64,000 nucleotides of DNA from Agromyces mariniharenae (GCF_008122505.1 NZ_VSSB01000001.1:2216891-2280890), one strand, 5' to 3'; shown: positions 1 to 8,823, numbered from the stretch's first letter. Notes: a model not told the origin generated them from the letters alone. Translations and numbers: made by a program.

Positions 1-338
1 CGGATCGCGTCGCCGCGCGCGTCGCACAGGAACACGTTCACCTGGCCCGCACCGAACGCGTCCTCGGCGCCCATGAGGATCGGGATCACGAACCGGCCCT
101 CGAGGTCGCTGGTGAGCAGGCCCACGGTGCCGGTGCGCCCGGCGATCAGGCTGCGGGCGAGCTGGTTCGGGCTGAACGAGAGCTGCTCGGCGGCCTCGAT
201 CACGCGACGTCGCGTGGCCGGGGCCACCTGGTCGCGGCCGTTGATGGCCTTCGAGGCCGTCGCGAGGGAGACCCCCGCGAGACGCGCGACGTCGCTCAGC
301 GTCGTCGCTCGACCGGGGTGCGGATCCACACGCGCCAT
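1..338 (-). CDS. LacI-family transcriptional regulator (N-terminal part, cut by window edge)
   Basis: The first 112 codons are visible, read leftward from an ATG at 338. The N-terminus has the LacI helix-turn-helix (TTLSDVARLAGVSLATASKA, then RVIEAAEQL and SPNQLARSL hinge) followed by the start of the periplasmic-binding-like sensor domain (GTVGLLTSDLEGRFVIPIL). Members repress sugar-catabolic operons and release DNA on binding the sugar. It is divergent from the sugar ABC operon, so it is very probably its local repressor. The C-terminal ligand domain lies outside the window, so the effector cannot be judged. Confidence 0.93.
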   Translation of the reverse strand, partial: MARVDPHPGRATTLSDVARLAGVSLATASKAINGRDQVAPATRRRVIEAAEQLSFSPNQLARSLIAGRTGTVGLLTSDLEGRFVIPILMGAEDAFGAGQVNVFLCDARGDAI

Positions 339-355
339 GTTGCCGCCTTTCCAAC

Positions 356-406
356 TGAAACGCTACCGGAAGTTCCTCTTGACGTCGGTGAGATACACAC
401 TGTAGC
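356..406 (+). promoter_or_regulatory. Promoter and possible LacI-type operator of the sugar ABC operon
   Basis: A TTGACG (-35, 379-384) is followed after 16 bp by TGTAGC (-10, 401-406). Just upstream is TGAAACGCTACC (356-367), whose left half TGAAACG matches the palindrome in front of the GH3 gene. The hexamer CGCTAC (361-366) recurs inverted as GTAGCG at 402-407, so a repressor could bind both sides of the -35. This is a motif reading by eye; no start site is proven. Confidence 0.5.
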
Positions 407-506
407 GTGCCGAAAGGCATTTCGGAATTTTCGAGATCTGCCGCATCAGCAATCGTATTCCCGGGCTTTCCCCGAGCCCCCTCAACGATGAGCAAGGAGA
501 CCACAG

Positions 507-1799
507 ATGACACGCACGTATCGCCGGATGACGCGGGCCGCAGCCCTGCTCGCCGCCGGCGCCCTCACCGTCGGGCTCGCCGCCTGTGCCCAGGGCGCGG
601 AGCCCCAGAGCAACCTTTCGGAAGCCGGCGCCGAAGGCGTCGACGACGGCTCGACCCTCACCCTCTGGACCCGCGCACCCCTCGAGAAGCAGGCCAACCT
701 GCTCGTCGACGCCTACAACGCGTCCCACGAGAACCAGGTCGAGCTCACGGTCGTGCCGAACGACGACTACGTCGCCAAGGTGGGCGCCGCGGCCGGGTCG
801 GGTGGTCTGCCCGACCTCTTCGCGGCCGACATCGTCTACGTGCCGAACTGGGTGGAGCAGGGCCTCTTCCAGGACATCACCGCCAACATCGACGGCCTCG
901 ACTTCAAGGACGAGATCAACAAGGGCCACCTCTCGGCCGGAACGCTCGACGGCGAGGAGTACGTGCTGCCGTTCGTGCTCGACCTCTCGATGATGTTCTG
1001 GAACAAGGAGCTCGCGACCGAGGCCGGCCTCGACGCCGAGGCGGGTCCCGCGAACCTCGAGGAGTACGCCGAGTGGGCCAAGGCGATCCAGGCCCTGAAC
1101 AAGCCCGACACCTACGGCACGGCCACGGGCCTGAACTGCGGCGGATGCCTCGTCTTCACGTGGTTCCCGAGCGTCTGGGCCGACGGCGAGGAGGTGCTCT
1201 CCGACGACGGCACCGAGTCGCTGCTCGCGAGCGACACCGCCAAGGACGTCTACGCCACGTGGAAGGACCTCTGGGACTCGGGTGCGGTGCTCCCGTCGTC
1301 GCAGGACGAGGCGGGCCCGACCTGGACCGCGGGCTTCACCGAGGGCAAGGTCGGCATCCAGTTCTACCCGGCCACACTGCTCTCGTCGACGCCGTTCGAC
1401 GCGGGCGTCGCCGGCATCCCCGGCCCGAAGGGTGGCGGCTCGACGTTCGTCGGCGGTGACGGCATCGGCATCTCGAAGGACTCGAAGAAGGCCGCGCAGG
1501 CGTGGAACTTCCTCAACTGGCTGATGTCGGAGGATGCGCAGGTGCAGGTGCTCGCGAAGAACAACGACGTGGTCTCCCGCGCCGACCTCGCGAACAACGA
1601 GTACTCCGAGAAGGACCCGCGCCTGATCACGATCAACGAGGTGGCCGGCAACGGCGACACCCCGGTCGCGATCAACTTCCAGCAGGCGTTCAACGCGCCG
1701 TCGAGCCCGTGGCTCACGCTCGTGCGGAACGCGGTGCTCGGCGACGGGGAGTCCGTCGACGCCGACAACGACGAGATCACGGCGGTGCTCTCGCAGTAG
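507..1799 (+). CDS. Sugar ABC transporter substrate-binding lipoprotein
   Basis: A 430-residue family 1 extracellular solute-binding protein that captures an oligosaccharide outside the membrane and delivers it to the permeases downstream. It has a twin-arginine-like charged start, a hydrophobic core and a lipobox (GLAAC, Cys about residue 27), so it is a lipid-anchored lipoprotein. Motifs typical of maltose-type binders follow: LTLWTRAPLEKQANLLVDAY near the N-terminus and FPATLLSSTPF with a FVGGDGIGISKDSKK hinge segment later. AAGGAG (494-499) sets the start. First gene of the operon; a strong stem-loop separates it from the permeases, which would let it be made in excess. Confidence 0.92.
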   Translation: MTRTYRRMTRAAALLAAGALTVGLAACAQGAEPQSNLSEAGAEGVDDGSTLTLWTRAPLEKQANLLVDAYNASHENQVELTVVPNDDYVAKVGAAAGSGGLPDLFAADIVYVPNWVEQGLFQDITANIDGLDFKDEINKGHLSAGTLDGEEYVLPFVLDLSMMFWNKELATEAGLDAEAGPANLEEYAEWAKAIQALNKPDTYGTATGLNCGGCLVFTWFPSVWADGEEVLSDDGTESLLASDTAKDVYATWKDLWDSGAVLPSSQDEAGPTWTAGFTEGKVGIQFYPATLLSSTPFDAGVAGIPGPKGGGSTFVGGDGIGISKDSKKAAQAWNFLNWLMSEDAQVQVLAKNNDVVSRADLANNEYSEKDPRLITINEVAGNGDTPVAINFQQAFNAPSSPWLTLVRNAVLGDGESVDADNDEITAVLSQ

Positions 1800-1817
1800 T
1801 CGCTCCGACGGCCGACC

Positions 1818-1852
1818 GGCCGGCGCGCGGACGTCCATGCCGCGCGCCGGCC
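1818..1852 (+). terminator. Intra-operon stem-loop between binding protein and permease genes
   Basis: GGCCGGCGCGCGG (1818-1830) pairs perfectly with CCGCGCGCCGGCC (1840-1852) around a 9-nt loop. It lies between the binding-protein stop and the first permease start without a T-tract. Such hairpins commonly act as attenuators or as 3' stabilisers that raise binding-protein expression over permeases. Confidence 0.7.
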
Positions 1853-1880
1853 ACCGGCCCCATCGAAAGGCTCCACCACC

Positions 1881-2804
1881 ATGACCGCCACCCTCCCCGC
1901 CGACACGACGGCCGCGGCATCCGGCCCGAAGCGTCGCCGCCCCGGCCGGCGCGGCGCGATCACCGGCTGGCTGTACGCCCTGCCGACCGCGCTCTTCGTG
2001 CTCCTCCTCTTCGCCCTCCCCCTGCTGCTCGTGCTGCAGATGTCGGGCTCCGACTGGCCGCTGCTCGGCGGCAACCAGGGCTGGAACTTCCCCGAGAACT
2101 ACCAGGACGCGGTGTCGAACCGGTTCTTCTGGGACTCGGTCTGGTTCACCCTGAAGTACACGATCCTCACGACGATCATCCTGCTCGCGCTGAGCCTCGG
2201 GCTCGCGCTGCTGGTGCAGGAGTCGACGCGCTGGAAGGGGCTGCTGCGCACGTCGTTCCTCGTGCCGAGCGCCCTCGGCCTGGCATCCGCGTCGCTGCTC
2301 TTCTACGTGCTCTACTCGCCGATCGCCGGGCCGTTCGCCGGCCTGATGAAGGCGTGGGGCTTCACGTTCCTCGGCACGCCCGACGGCGCGCTGTGGTCGA
2401 CCATCTTCCTCATCGTCTGGCGCTACGCGGGCTTCTACATGCTGCTCATGCTCGTGGGCCTGCAGGGCATCCCCGACGACGTGTACGAGGCCGCTCGCAT
2501 CGACGGCGCCTCGCGCTGGCAGACGTTCCGGAGCGTGACCATCCCGCTGCTGCGTCCGACGCTCGCGCTCACGACCGTGCTGTGCGTCACCGGCTCGCTG
2601 CTCGCGTTCGAGCAGTTCTACATCCTCACGAAGGGCGGTCCAGACAACTCGACCATCACGATCGTGCAGCTCATCTACAGCGTCGCGTTCCAGGGCCAGA
2701 ACGACCTCGGCGTCGCCGGCGCCCTCTCGGTGATCGTGCTGCTCGCGCTCATCGTGATCAACATCGCGCAGATCCGCGCGTTCAACCGGAAGGCCGAGGA
2801 CTGA
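1881..2804 (+). CDS. Sugar ABC transporter permease, MalF/UgpA type
   Basis: 307 residues with six predicted membrane helices. The EAA loop that docks on the ATPase is present (EAARIDGASRWQTFRSVTIP, about residues 204-223). It forms the membrane channel with the next gene product. The stop overlaps the next ATG by one base (TGATG), so the two permeases are translationally coupled. No ATP-binding gene occurs nearby, so a shared MsiK/MsmX-like ATPase from elsewhere is needed, which is common for CUT1 sugar transporters in Actinobacteria. Confidence 0.92.
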   Translation: MTATLPADTTAAASGPKRRRPGRRGAITGWLYALPTALFVLLLFALPLLLVLQMSGSDWPLLGGNQGWNFPENYQDAVSNRFFWDSVWFTLKYTILTTIILLALSLGLALLVQESTRWKGLLRTSFLVPSALGLASASLLFYVLYSPIAGPFAGLMKAWGFTFLGTPDGALWSTIFLIVWRYAGFYMLLMLVGLQGIPDDVYEAARIDGASRWQTFRSVTIPLLRPTLALTTVLCVTGSLLAFEQFYILTKGGPDNSTITIVQLIYSVAFQGQNDLGVAGALSVIVLLALIVINIAQIRAFNRKAED

Positions 2805-3778
2805 TGAGCACGACCACCACGCGTCGGCCCTCCGACGAGTCGAATCCCCGCTCCGACAGCACCGTCGCGATCGTCGCGCCCGACTACCGCGGATCGCGCC
2901 GCGGGCGGGGCCGCTTCGGGGGTGCCGGCCGCCGCGGCAAGCGACCCGCGCCGACCTCGTTCGCCGGCATCGCGATGCGCACGCCGTACTGGGTCGTGAC
3001 GGGGGCGCTCGCGCTGCTCTTCCTCTACCCGCTCATCTGGACGGCGATCTCGTCGGTCTCGCCGCTGCCCGGCACGAACCAGGTCGACGGCTGGGGCTTC
3101 GGCAACTACGCGACGCTCGCGAACTACCAGGCCGGCATCTGGGTCTACCTGTTCAACTCGACGTTCGTCTCGCTGCTCACGGTGCTGCTGACGCTCGCCA
3201 TCTCGCTGCTCGGCGGCTACGCGTTCGCGCGGTTCCGGTTCCCGGGCAAGGACCTGCTGTTCCTGTCCACCCTCGCGATCCTGATGGTGCCGTACACGAC
3301 GCTGCTCATCCCGCTCTACGTGCTGCTCAACGCGGTGGGGCTCTCGAACTCGCTGGTCGGCGTCGCGCTCGTGCTCACGATGTTCCAGCTGCCGTTCTCG
3401 ATGTTCATGATGCGCATCTCGTTCGAGTCCGTGCCGCGCGAGCTCGACGAGGCCGCCATGGTCGACGGATGCTCCAGCTGGCGCGTCCTGTGGCAGGTGC
3501 TCGTGCCGGCGGTGAAGCCCGGCCTCATCACCGTGGGACTGTTCGCCTTCCTCGCCGCCTGGAACGACTTCATGGCCCCGCTGATCCTCATCAGCGACAC
3601 GAACCGGATGACCCTCCCGCTCGCAATCTCGAACCTGCGCGGCCAGGTGCAGGGCGTCGTCGACTACGGGGCCACGGAAGCCGGCGTCGTCGTGCTCGCC
3701 CTGCCCTGCATCCTCCTCTTCCTGATCCTCCAACGTCACTACGTGCGCGGCTTCATGTCGGGCGCCTTCAAGGGATGA
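2804..3778 (+). CDS. Sugar ABC transporter permease, MalG type
   Basis: 324 residues. A long charged, Arg/Gly-rich cytoplasmic N-terminus (about 60 residues) precedes six helices. The EAA motif is seen (LDEAAMVDGCSSWRVLWQVL). It pairs with the preceding permease. The start overlaps the previous stop by one base and its stop overlaps the next ATG by four (ATGA), so the whole block is one tightly coupled transcript. Confidence 0.92.
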   Translation: MSTTTTRRPSDESNPRSDSTVAIVAPDYRGSRRGRGRFGGAGRRGKRPAPTSFAGIAMRTPYWVVTGALALLFLYPLIWTAISSVSPLPGTNQVDGWGFGNYATLANYQAGIWVYLFNSTFVSLLTVLLTLAISLLGGYAFARFRFPGKDLLFLSTLAILMVPYTTLLIPLYVLLNAVGLSNSLVGVALVLTMFQLPFSMFMMRISFESVPRELDEAAMVDGCSSWRVLWQVLVPAVKPGLITVGLFAFLAAWNDFMAPLILISDTNRMTLPLAISNLRGQVQGVVDYGATEAGVVVLALPCILLFLILQRHYVRGFMSGAFKG

Positions 3779-5694
3779 ACATGACCCGCACCGCAACCAC
3801 CACCACCGCCCACCTCGTGCCCGTCGCGCCGAGCTCGGGAGCCCTGCGCCCCCTCGGCCTCGACGAGGTGACCATCACGGGCGGGTTCTGGCACCACCGC
3901 CAGGAGGTGAACGGCACCAACACGCTCGCGCACATCGAGGGATGGCTCGAGCGCGAGGGCTGGCTGCCGAACTTCGACCTCGCGGCATCCGGCCGGCTGC
4001 CCGAGGGGCGCCGCGGACGCGAGTTCTCGGACTCCGAGGTGTACAAGTACCTCGAGGCCGTGTCGTGGGAGATCGGCCGTCGAGGCGGCGACGACGAGCT
4101 CGAGGCGCGCCTGCGCCGGATCGTCGCCCGCGTCGCCGCGGCGCAGGAGGACGACGGCTACCTGAACACGCAGTTCGGCCGGCCCGGGCAGGGGCCGCGC
4201 TGGTCCGACCTCGAGTGGGGGCACGAGCTGTACTGCCTCGGGCACCTGTTCCAGGCCGCGGTGGCCCGCGTGCGCACGCGTCCCGACGCCGACGACGGCC
4301 TCATCGACGTCGCCCGCCGCGCCGCCGACCTCGTCTGCGACGTGTTCGGCGAGGGCGGCGACGAGCGCATCTGCGGTCACGCCGAGGTGGAGGTCGGTCT
4401 CGCGGAGCTCGGCCGGGCGCTCGGCGAGCCGCGCTACGTCGAGCAGGCGCGCCTGTTCGTGGAGCGCCATGGCCGCGGCACACTGCGCGACATCGAGTGG
4501 GGCCGCTCGTACTACCAGGACGACGTCGCCGTGCGCGACGCCGGCGTGCTGCGCGGCCACGCCGTACGGGCGAACTACCTCGCGTCGGGCGCCACGGATG
4601 TCGCGGTCGAGACCGGCGACGACGAGCTGCTCCACGCGCTCGACCGCCAGTGGGACGCGACCGTCGCGCGCCGCACCTACGTCACGGGCGGGCAGGGCTC
4701 GCACCACCAGGACGAGGCGTTCGGCGACGACTGGGAGCTGCCCGCCGACCGGGCCTACTCCGAGACGTGCGCGGGCGTGGCATCCGTCATGTTCAGCTGG
4801 CGACTGCTGCTCGCGCAGGGCGACCCGCGTCACGCCGACCAGATCGAGCGAACGCTCTTCAACGTGATCGAGACGTCGCCGTCGGCGCAGGGCACGGCGT
4901 TCTACTACGCGAACACGCTGCACCAGCGGCAGCCGGGCTCCGAGGCCGAGGCCGACGTCGTGTCGCCGCGCGCCCACTCGTCGCTGCGCGCGCCGTGGTT
5001 CGACGTGTCGTGCTGCCCGCCCAACACGGCGCGCACGTTCGCGAGCCTCGCCGCCTACGTCGCGACGGCGGATGCCTCGGGCATCCAGCTGCACCAGTAC
5101 GCGCCCGCGTCGATCCGCACCACGCTCGCCGACGGGCAGGAGGTCGCGCTCGACGTGTCGACCGAGTACCCGGCGTCGGGCGTCGTGCGCGTGCGCGTGC
5201 TGACGGATGCCGCGTCGCCGTGGACGCTCTCGCTGCGCGTGCCGGCGTGGGCCTCGGGTGCGTCGCTCGTGGTGCGCCCGGCCGGATCCGGCCTCGAGCA
5301 GCGCATGCCCGCCGCGCGCGGCGTCGTCTCGGTCGAGCGCCCGTTCGCCGCCGGCGACGAGGTCGTGCTCGAGCTCCCCGTCGCGCCGCGGTTCACGCGT
5401 CCCGACTCCCGGGTCGATGCGGTGCGCGGATGCCTCGTGGTGGAGCGCGGGCCCGAGGTGTTCGCGCTCGAGTCGGTCGACCTCGCGGGCACGGCGCTCG
5501 AGGCATCCGACTTCGCCGACCTGCGCCTGGACGCGGCCGTGGAGCCGCGGGAGGTCGCCGACGGCGGCGTGGTCGTGGCGGTCGTCGACGAGCGCACGGG
5601 CGCTCGCGCCGACGTGCCGCTCGTGCGCTACCACGACTGGGCCGAGCGCGGCCCGTCGCGCATGCGCGTCTGGGTGCCGGTCGTCGGGAGCTGA
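3775..5694 (+). CDS. GH127 beta-L-arabinofuranosidase-like glycosidase
   Basis: 639 residues of the DUF1680/GH127 family, (alpha/alpha)6 barrel enzymes that release beta-L-arabinofuranose. Residues matching the Bifidobacterium enzyme HypBA1 can be picked out by eye: Glu330 and Cys332 (YSETC) plus Cys413/Cys414 (SCCPPNTAR) as zinc ligands, Cys413 as the unusual cysteine nucleophile, and Glu314 (HQDEAF) as acid/base; spacings agree with E322/E338/C340/C417/C418. No signal peptide, so it works in the cytoplasm on imported oligosaccharides. Start ATG overlaps the permease stop; a second ATG two codons on is possible. Exact substrate is inferred from family. Confidence 0.88.
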   Translation: MNMTRTATTTTAHLVPVAPSSGALRPLGLDEVTITGGFWHHRQEVNGTNTLAHIEGWLEREGWLPNFDLAASGRLPEGRRGREFSDSEVYKYLEAVSWEIGRRGGDDELEARLRRIVARVAAAQEDDGYLNTQFGRPGQGPRWSDLEWGHELYCLGHLFQAAVARVRTRPDADDGLIDVARRAADLVCDVFGEGGDERICGHAEVEVGLAELGRALGEPRYVEQARLFVERHGRGTLRDIEWGRSYYQDDVAVRDAGVLRGHAVRANYLASGATDVAVETGDDELLHALDRQWDATVARRTYVTGGQGSHHQDEAFGDDWELPADRAYSETCAGVASVMFSWRLLLAQGDPRHADQIERTLFNVIETSPSAQGTAFYYANTLHQRQPGSEAEADVVSPRAHSSLRAPWFDVSCCPPNTARTFASLAAYVATADASGIQLHQYAPASIRTTLADGQEVALDVSTEYPASGVVRVRVLTDAASPWTLSLRVPAWASGASLVVRPAGSGLEQRMPAARGVVSVERPFAAGDEVVLELPVAPRFTRPDSRVDAVRGCLVVERGPEVFALESVDLAGTALEASDFADLRLDAAVEPREVADGGVVVAVVDERTGARADVPLVRYHDWAERGPSRMRVWVPVVGS

Positions 5695-5727
5695 CCGCTG
5701 CCGCCGCACGTTCGCGGCTGGCGCTCC

Positions 5728-5786
5728 GCGCCACTTCGGCGCCCTCCGCGCCATCCGAACTGGCGCAGACCGGACGGAAGTGGCGC
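5728..5786. repeat. Spaced inverted repeat after the GH127 gene
   Basis: GCGCCACTTC (5728-5737) and GAAGTGGCGC (5777-5786) form perfect 10-bp arms about 39 bp apart. It lies in the 218-bp gap between the two convergent glycosidase genes, which otherwise holds only the hairpin at 5829-5867. Function unknown. Confidence 0.5.
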
Positions 5787-5828
5787 AGGGGCGCGTGAGG
5801 TCGGCTGCGAGGGGCGACTGGCACGGAA

Positions 5829-5867
5829 GACGTCCGGGACGGTGGCCGCACCACCGCCCCGGACGTC
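5829..5867. terminator. Hairpin between convergent glycosidase genes
   Basis: 17-base arms 5829-5845 and 5851-5867 (GACGTCCGGG...CCCCGGACGTC) pair with one mismatch around a 5-nt loop. It is positioned to terminate both the ABC/GH127 transcript and the GH3 transcript. Confidence 0.75.
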
Positions 5868-5912
5868 GGTCCGTCACGCCGTGAGGCGCGTCAGCGCATC
5901 ACGCCTCCCGCA

Positions 5913-8210
5913 TCAGCCGCGGCCGTTCGCCGATGCCGCCGGCATCGTGATGTTCAGCTGCAGCGTGTCGGAGAGCCGGATGTCCCGCGAGGACGAGCCG
6001 ACCGAGATCTCGTACCGGCCCTTCGGCGAGACCCACTGGTCGGCGTCCACGTCCCAGATCGAGAACGGCTGGTTGCTCGCCGCCGAGTCCACCACGAGCT
6101 CGACGCGCGTGCTCTCGCCGGCTGCGAGCTCGACGCGGTCGAACGAGACCAGGCGCTTGCCCGGCTCGCCCGCGGCATCCGGCAGCGTGAGGTACACCTG
6201 CGGGATCTCGGTGCCGTCGCGGTCGCCCGTGTTGGTGACCGTGAAGGAGACCGTCGCGACCGCGCGCTCGTTCGTGCGGCGCTCGCGATCGACCTGCACC
6301 TTCAGGTCGGAGTACTCGAACGACGTGTACGAGAGGCCGTAGCCGAACTCGAACAGCGGGTCGATGTCCTGCTCGTCGTACCACTTGTAGCCGACCTCGA
6401 GGCCCTCGGCGTACGACACCTGGCGGATCTCGTTCGAGCCCGCCGGTCGCGTCGTCGAGCCGTCCGAGAAGACGCCCGGGTACTGCGCGGTCGAACCGGC
6501 GGTGGGCGTGTCGGCCACCGACTTCGGGAACGTCATCGGCAGCTTGGCCGACGGGTTCACGTCGCCCCAGAGCAGCGCCGCGAGCGCCGGCCCGAACTGC
6601 TCGCCCGAGTGCCAGGCGTGCAGCACCGCGTCGACGTCGCCGAGCCACGGCATCTCCACCGCGCTGCCCGCGTTCAGCACCGCGACCGTCCGGTCGGATG
6701 CCGCGGCCACCGCCGCGATGAGGGCGTCGCCGTTCGCGTCGAGGTGCAGGTCGGCGAGGTCGGTCGTCTCGCCCATCGTGTAGTGGCCGAAGACGATCGC
6801 GACATCCGCCTGCGCGGCGACGGCCGCCGCCTGCGCCGTGTCGGCGCCGTTCGCGTAGAGCACCTGTCCGCCGGCCTGCTGCACCCGCTGGGTGATGCCG
6901 GTCAGCGGGTCGGAGATCGCGTCGCAGTTGAGGGCCGTGCTGCGGGCGAACACGAGGTACCAGGCGCAGCCGGTCTTCGCGCTCACGCCGGCGGTCGGCG
7001 TCGCCGAGGCGGTCTGGCCGATGACGGCGACCGTCGGGGCATCCTCGCCCAGCGGCAGCACGCCGTCGTTCTTCAGCAGCACCGTGCTCTGCTCGGCGAT
7101 CTCGCGGGCGAGCGCCTTGTGGGCGGGCGTCGACACGTTCGGGATCGCCGTCGCCGGGACCAGATGGTCGAACAGGCCCTTCTCGATGTAGGTGTGCACC
7201 ACGTCGAACGCGGCCTGCTCGATCTGGGCCTGCGTGATCTCGCCGGCCGCGAGCGCGGCGTCGAGGCGCACGGGCGTGTACCAGATCGGGCGGTTGAGCT
7301 CCTGGTCGAGTCCCGCGTCCAGGGACGCGGCCGTCGAGTGCACCGAGCCGAAGTCGCTCATGACGTAGCCGTCGAAGCCGGCCTGCTCGCCGAGGCTCGT
7401 CGTGAGGATCGGGTTCTCGCAGGCGTAGACGCCGTTGACCTGGTTGTACGAGCACATGACGCTGCCGGGGTCGCTCTCCGTGATCGCGATCTCGTAGGGC
7501 AGGTCGTAGACCTGGCGCAGCGTGCGCTCGTCCATGTTGGACGAACTCGTCTGGCGGTCGACCTCCTGCTCGTTCGCGACGTAGTGCTTGAGGTTCGCGA
7601 CGACGGGCTTGTCGGGGTTGCCGTGCTCGAGGCCCTTCACGTTGGCCGCGGCCATGAGCCCCGAGAGCAGCGGGTCCTCGCCGAAGTACTCGGAGCCGCG
7701 GCCCGAGAGCGGCGTGCGGCCACTCGCGATGCCCGGGCCGAGCACGACCGCGCTGCGGCTGTCGAACGACTCGCTCGCGTGCGCGACGGCCTTCTCCTCG
7801 CCGAGGGCGAGGTTCCACGTCGAGGCGACGGCGATGGGGCCGGGCCACGCCGTCGTGCCGGCCTTCGTGTAGACGCCGTCGGGTCCGTTGGCGTAGATCA
7901 CGGCGGGCGTGCACGGCACCTGCACTGGGTAGACGACGCCGCCCGTCCACGTCGTGCGCTGCGGGTCGTTCGCCGGCTGCTCGACCAGCCATCGGTACAT
8001 CTGGTGCTGCGTGCTCGCGTCCAGCAGCGCGTGCGCCCGCTGGTCGGCCGACTTCGACGTGTCCATCCACGGATACGCCGAACAGTCCTCGGCGGTCGCG
8101 GGTGCGGCGGTCGTGGCCACGACGCCGCCGGCGGCGATCGTCACCCCGATCGCCACGGCCGTGAGCCGCCGCCATCGGCCGCGCGCCGGTCGTGCGGTGA
8201 TCGAATCCAT
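5913..8210 (-). CDS. Secreted GH3 family beta-glycosidase
   Basis: 765 residues from the ATG at 8210, chosen because GGAAGAGGGAGAG precedes it and a clear signal peptide follows (RRLTAVAIGV core, cleavage near ATA-EDC, residues 40-41). An upstream in-frame ATG at 8261 would bury the signal. GH3 N-domain: KHYVANEQE (about 208-216) and the nucleophile Asp286 in MSDFG; a C-terminal fibronectin III-like domain ends the protein. GH3 members include beta-glucosidases, beta-xylosidases and arabinofuranosidases; the neighbourhood favours an arabinose- or xylose-containing plant oligosaccharide. It would act outside the cell, feeding the ABC importer encoded opposite. Confidence 0.9.
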   Translation of the reverse strand: MDSITARPARGRWRRLTAVAIGVTIAAGGVVATTAAPATAEDCSAYPWMDTSKSADQRAHALLDASTQHQMYRWLVEQPANDPQRTTWTGGVVYPVQVPCTPAVIYANGPDGVYTKAGTTAWPGPIAVASTWNLALGEEKAVAHASESFDSRSAVVLGPGIASGRTPLSGRGSEYFGEDPLLSGLMAAANVKGLEHGNPDKPVVANLKHYVANEQEVDRQTSSSNMDERTLRQVYDLPYEIAITESDPGSVMCSYNQVNGVYACENPILTTSLGEQAGFDGYVMSDFGSVHSTAASLDAGLDQELNRPIWYTPVRLDAALAAGEITQAQIEQAAFDVVHTYIEKGLFDHLVPATAIPNVSTPAHKALAREIAEQSTVLLKNDGVLPLGEDAPTVAVIGQTASATPTAGVSAKTGCAWYLVFARSTALNCDAISDPLTGITQRVQQAGGQVLYANGADTAQAAAVAAQADVAIVFGHYTMGETTDLADLHLDANGDALIAAVAAASDRTVAVLNAGSAVEMPWLGDVDAVLHAWHSGEQFGPALAALLWGDVNPSAKLPMTFPKSVADTPTAGSTAQYPGVFSDGSTTRPAGSNEIRQVSYAEGLEVGYKWYDEQDIDPLFEFGYGLSYTSFEYSDLKVQVDRERRTNERAVATVSFTVTNTGDRDGTEIPQVYLTLPDAAGEPGKRLVSFDRVELAAGESTRVELVVDSAASNQPFSIWDVDADQWVSPKGRYEISVGSSSRDIRLSDTLQLNITMPAASANGRG

Positions 8211-8290
8211 CGATCTCTCCCTCTTCCTTGAAGGTGTTCCCTGACGGGCGTGCCCCGCCAAGCCCTGCGGCTCGGCTTGGAGATCGATCT

Positions 8291-8308
8291 ATGTAGACCG
8301 ATCTACAT
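8291..8308. promoter_or_regulatory. Palindromic operator upstream of GH3 gene
   Basis: ATGTAGA and TCTACAT (7-bp arms) flank CCGA; the symmetry centre is a CG step, as in LacI-family operators. It lies 81 bp upstream of the GH3 start codon. Confidence 0.6.
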
Positions 8309-8310
8309 TC

Positions 8311-8322
8311 TGAACCGTTTCA
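8311..8322. promoter_or_regulatory. Second LacI-like operator upstream of GH3 gene
   Basis: TGAACCGTTTCA; read on the GH3 strand it is TGAAACGGTTCA, with TGAA/TTCA arms around a central CG, a form close to CcpA/LacI-family sites. Its TGAAACG half also occurs before the transporter operon (356-362), suggesting common control. Confidence 0.6.
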
Positions 8323-8491
8323 CAGCCTAGCCATGAGGCCGTCGTCGAGGGAAGGGGGAGCGTTGATTTCGTGACGGATGTCGCGTGCGCGCCGACGGAT
8401 GCCGCGTGGTGCCGGGGCTCATGTCGAATCCGCCATGCATCAGGCGCACGCGACACGACGGATGCCGCGCGGCGAGCGCATCTGGGATCCG

Positions 8492-8591
8492 CCTCACCTG
8501 AGTTCGGCTCGGCTCGGCTCAGGCCAGCTCGGCGCCGCTCACCTCACCTGAGTTCGGCTCGGCTCGGCTCAGGTCAGCTCGGCGCCACGCG
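8492..8591. repeat. Two tandem copies of a 50-bp repeat
   Basis: A 50-bp unit beginning CCTCACCTGAGTTCGGCTCG repeats at 8492 and 8542 with few differences; a third, truncated end (TCAGCTCGGCGCG) follows. Each unit has CTGAG and CTCAG ends around repeated GGCTC words and can fold. It sits just past the 3' end of the small acidic gene, so it may serve as terminator. The rest of the gap 8323-8491 holds only GGATGCCGC words. Confidence 0.7.
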
Positions 8592-8592
8592 G

Positions 8593-8823
8593 TCAGCTCG
8601 GCGCGTTGCGGTCGCGGTTCGCGGCCGCCTCAGGGTCCTCCTCGGGCTCGAACGTGGTCGGCTCGCCGGCGCCCACGCCGACGCTGCCGGGGTCGTCGGG
8701 GATCGTCCCCTCGGATCCGAGCCCCTCGTCGCGGCTGACGTCGTCGCGGTCGGGCGAATCGGGATCCCGCTCGAGGTCGAGCTCGGCGCCGCGCTCGTCG
8801 GCCCCGCCCGTGGTGTCGCTCAT
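8593..8823 (-). CDS. Small acidic hypothetical protein
   Basis: 76 residues, very rich in Asp, Glu, Gly and Pro with no hydrophobic segment, so probably disordered and cytoplasmic. GAGGAG lies in front of the ATG at 8823. Short acidic proteins of this kind are common in Microbacteriaceae but no function is known to me. It stands alone between the GH3 gene and a membrane-protein gene. Confidence 0.65.
   Translation of the reverse strand: MSDTTGGADERGAELDLERDPDSPDRDDVSRDEGLGSEGTIPDDPGSVGVGAGEPTTFEPEEDPEAAANRDRNAPS

Noticed and set aside
363..1838. 491-codon minus-strand open frame opposite the sugar-binding protein
   Set aside because: Arg/Val/Leu/Gly-rich antisense translation with no domain; a high-GC shadow of the real gene.
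3739..5877. 712-codon minus-strand open frame opposite the GH127 gene
   Set aside because: Antisense shadow; low-complexity composition and no start signal, while the plus strand encodes a clear GH127 enzyme.
6609..8231. 540-codon plus-strand frame opposite the GH3 gene
   Set aside because: Composition typical of antisense high-GC frames; GH3 motifs are unambiguous on the other strand.
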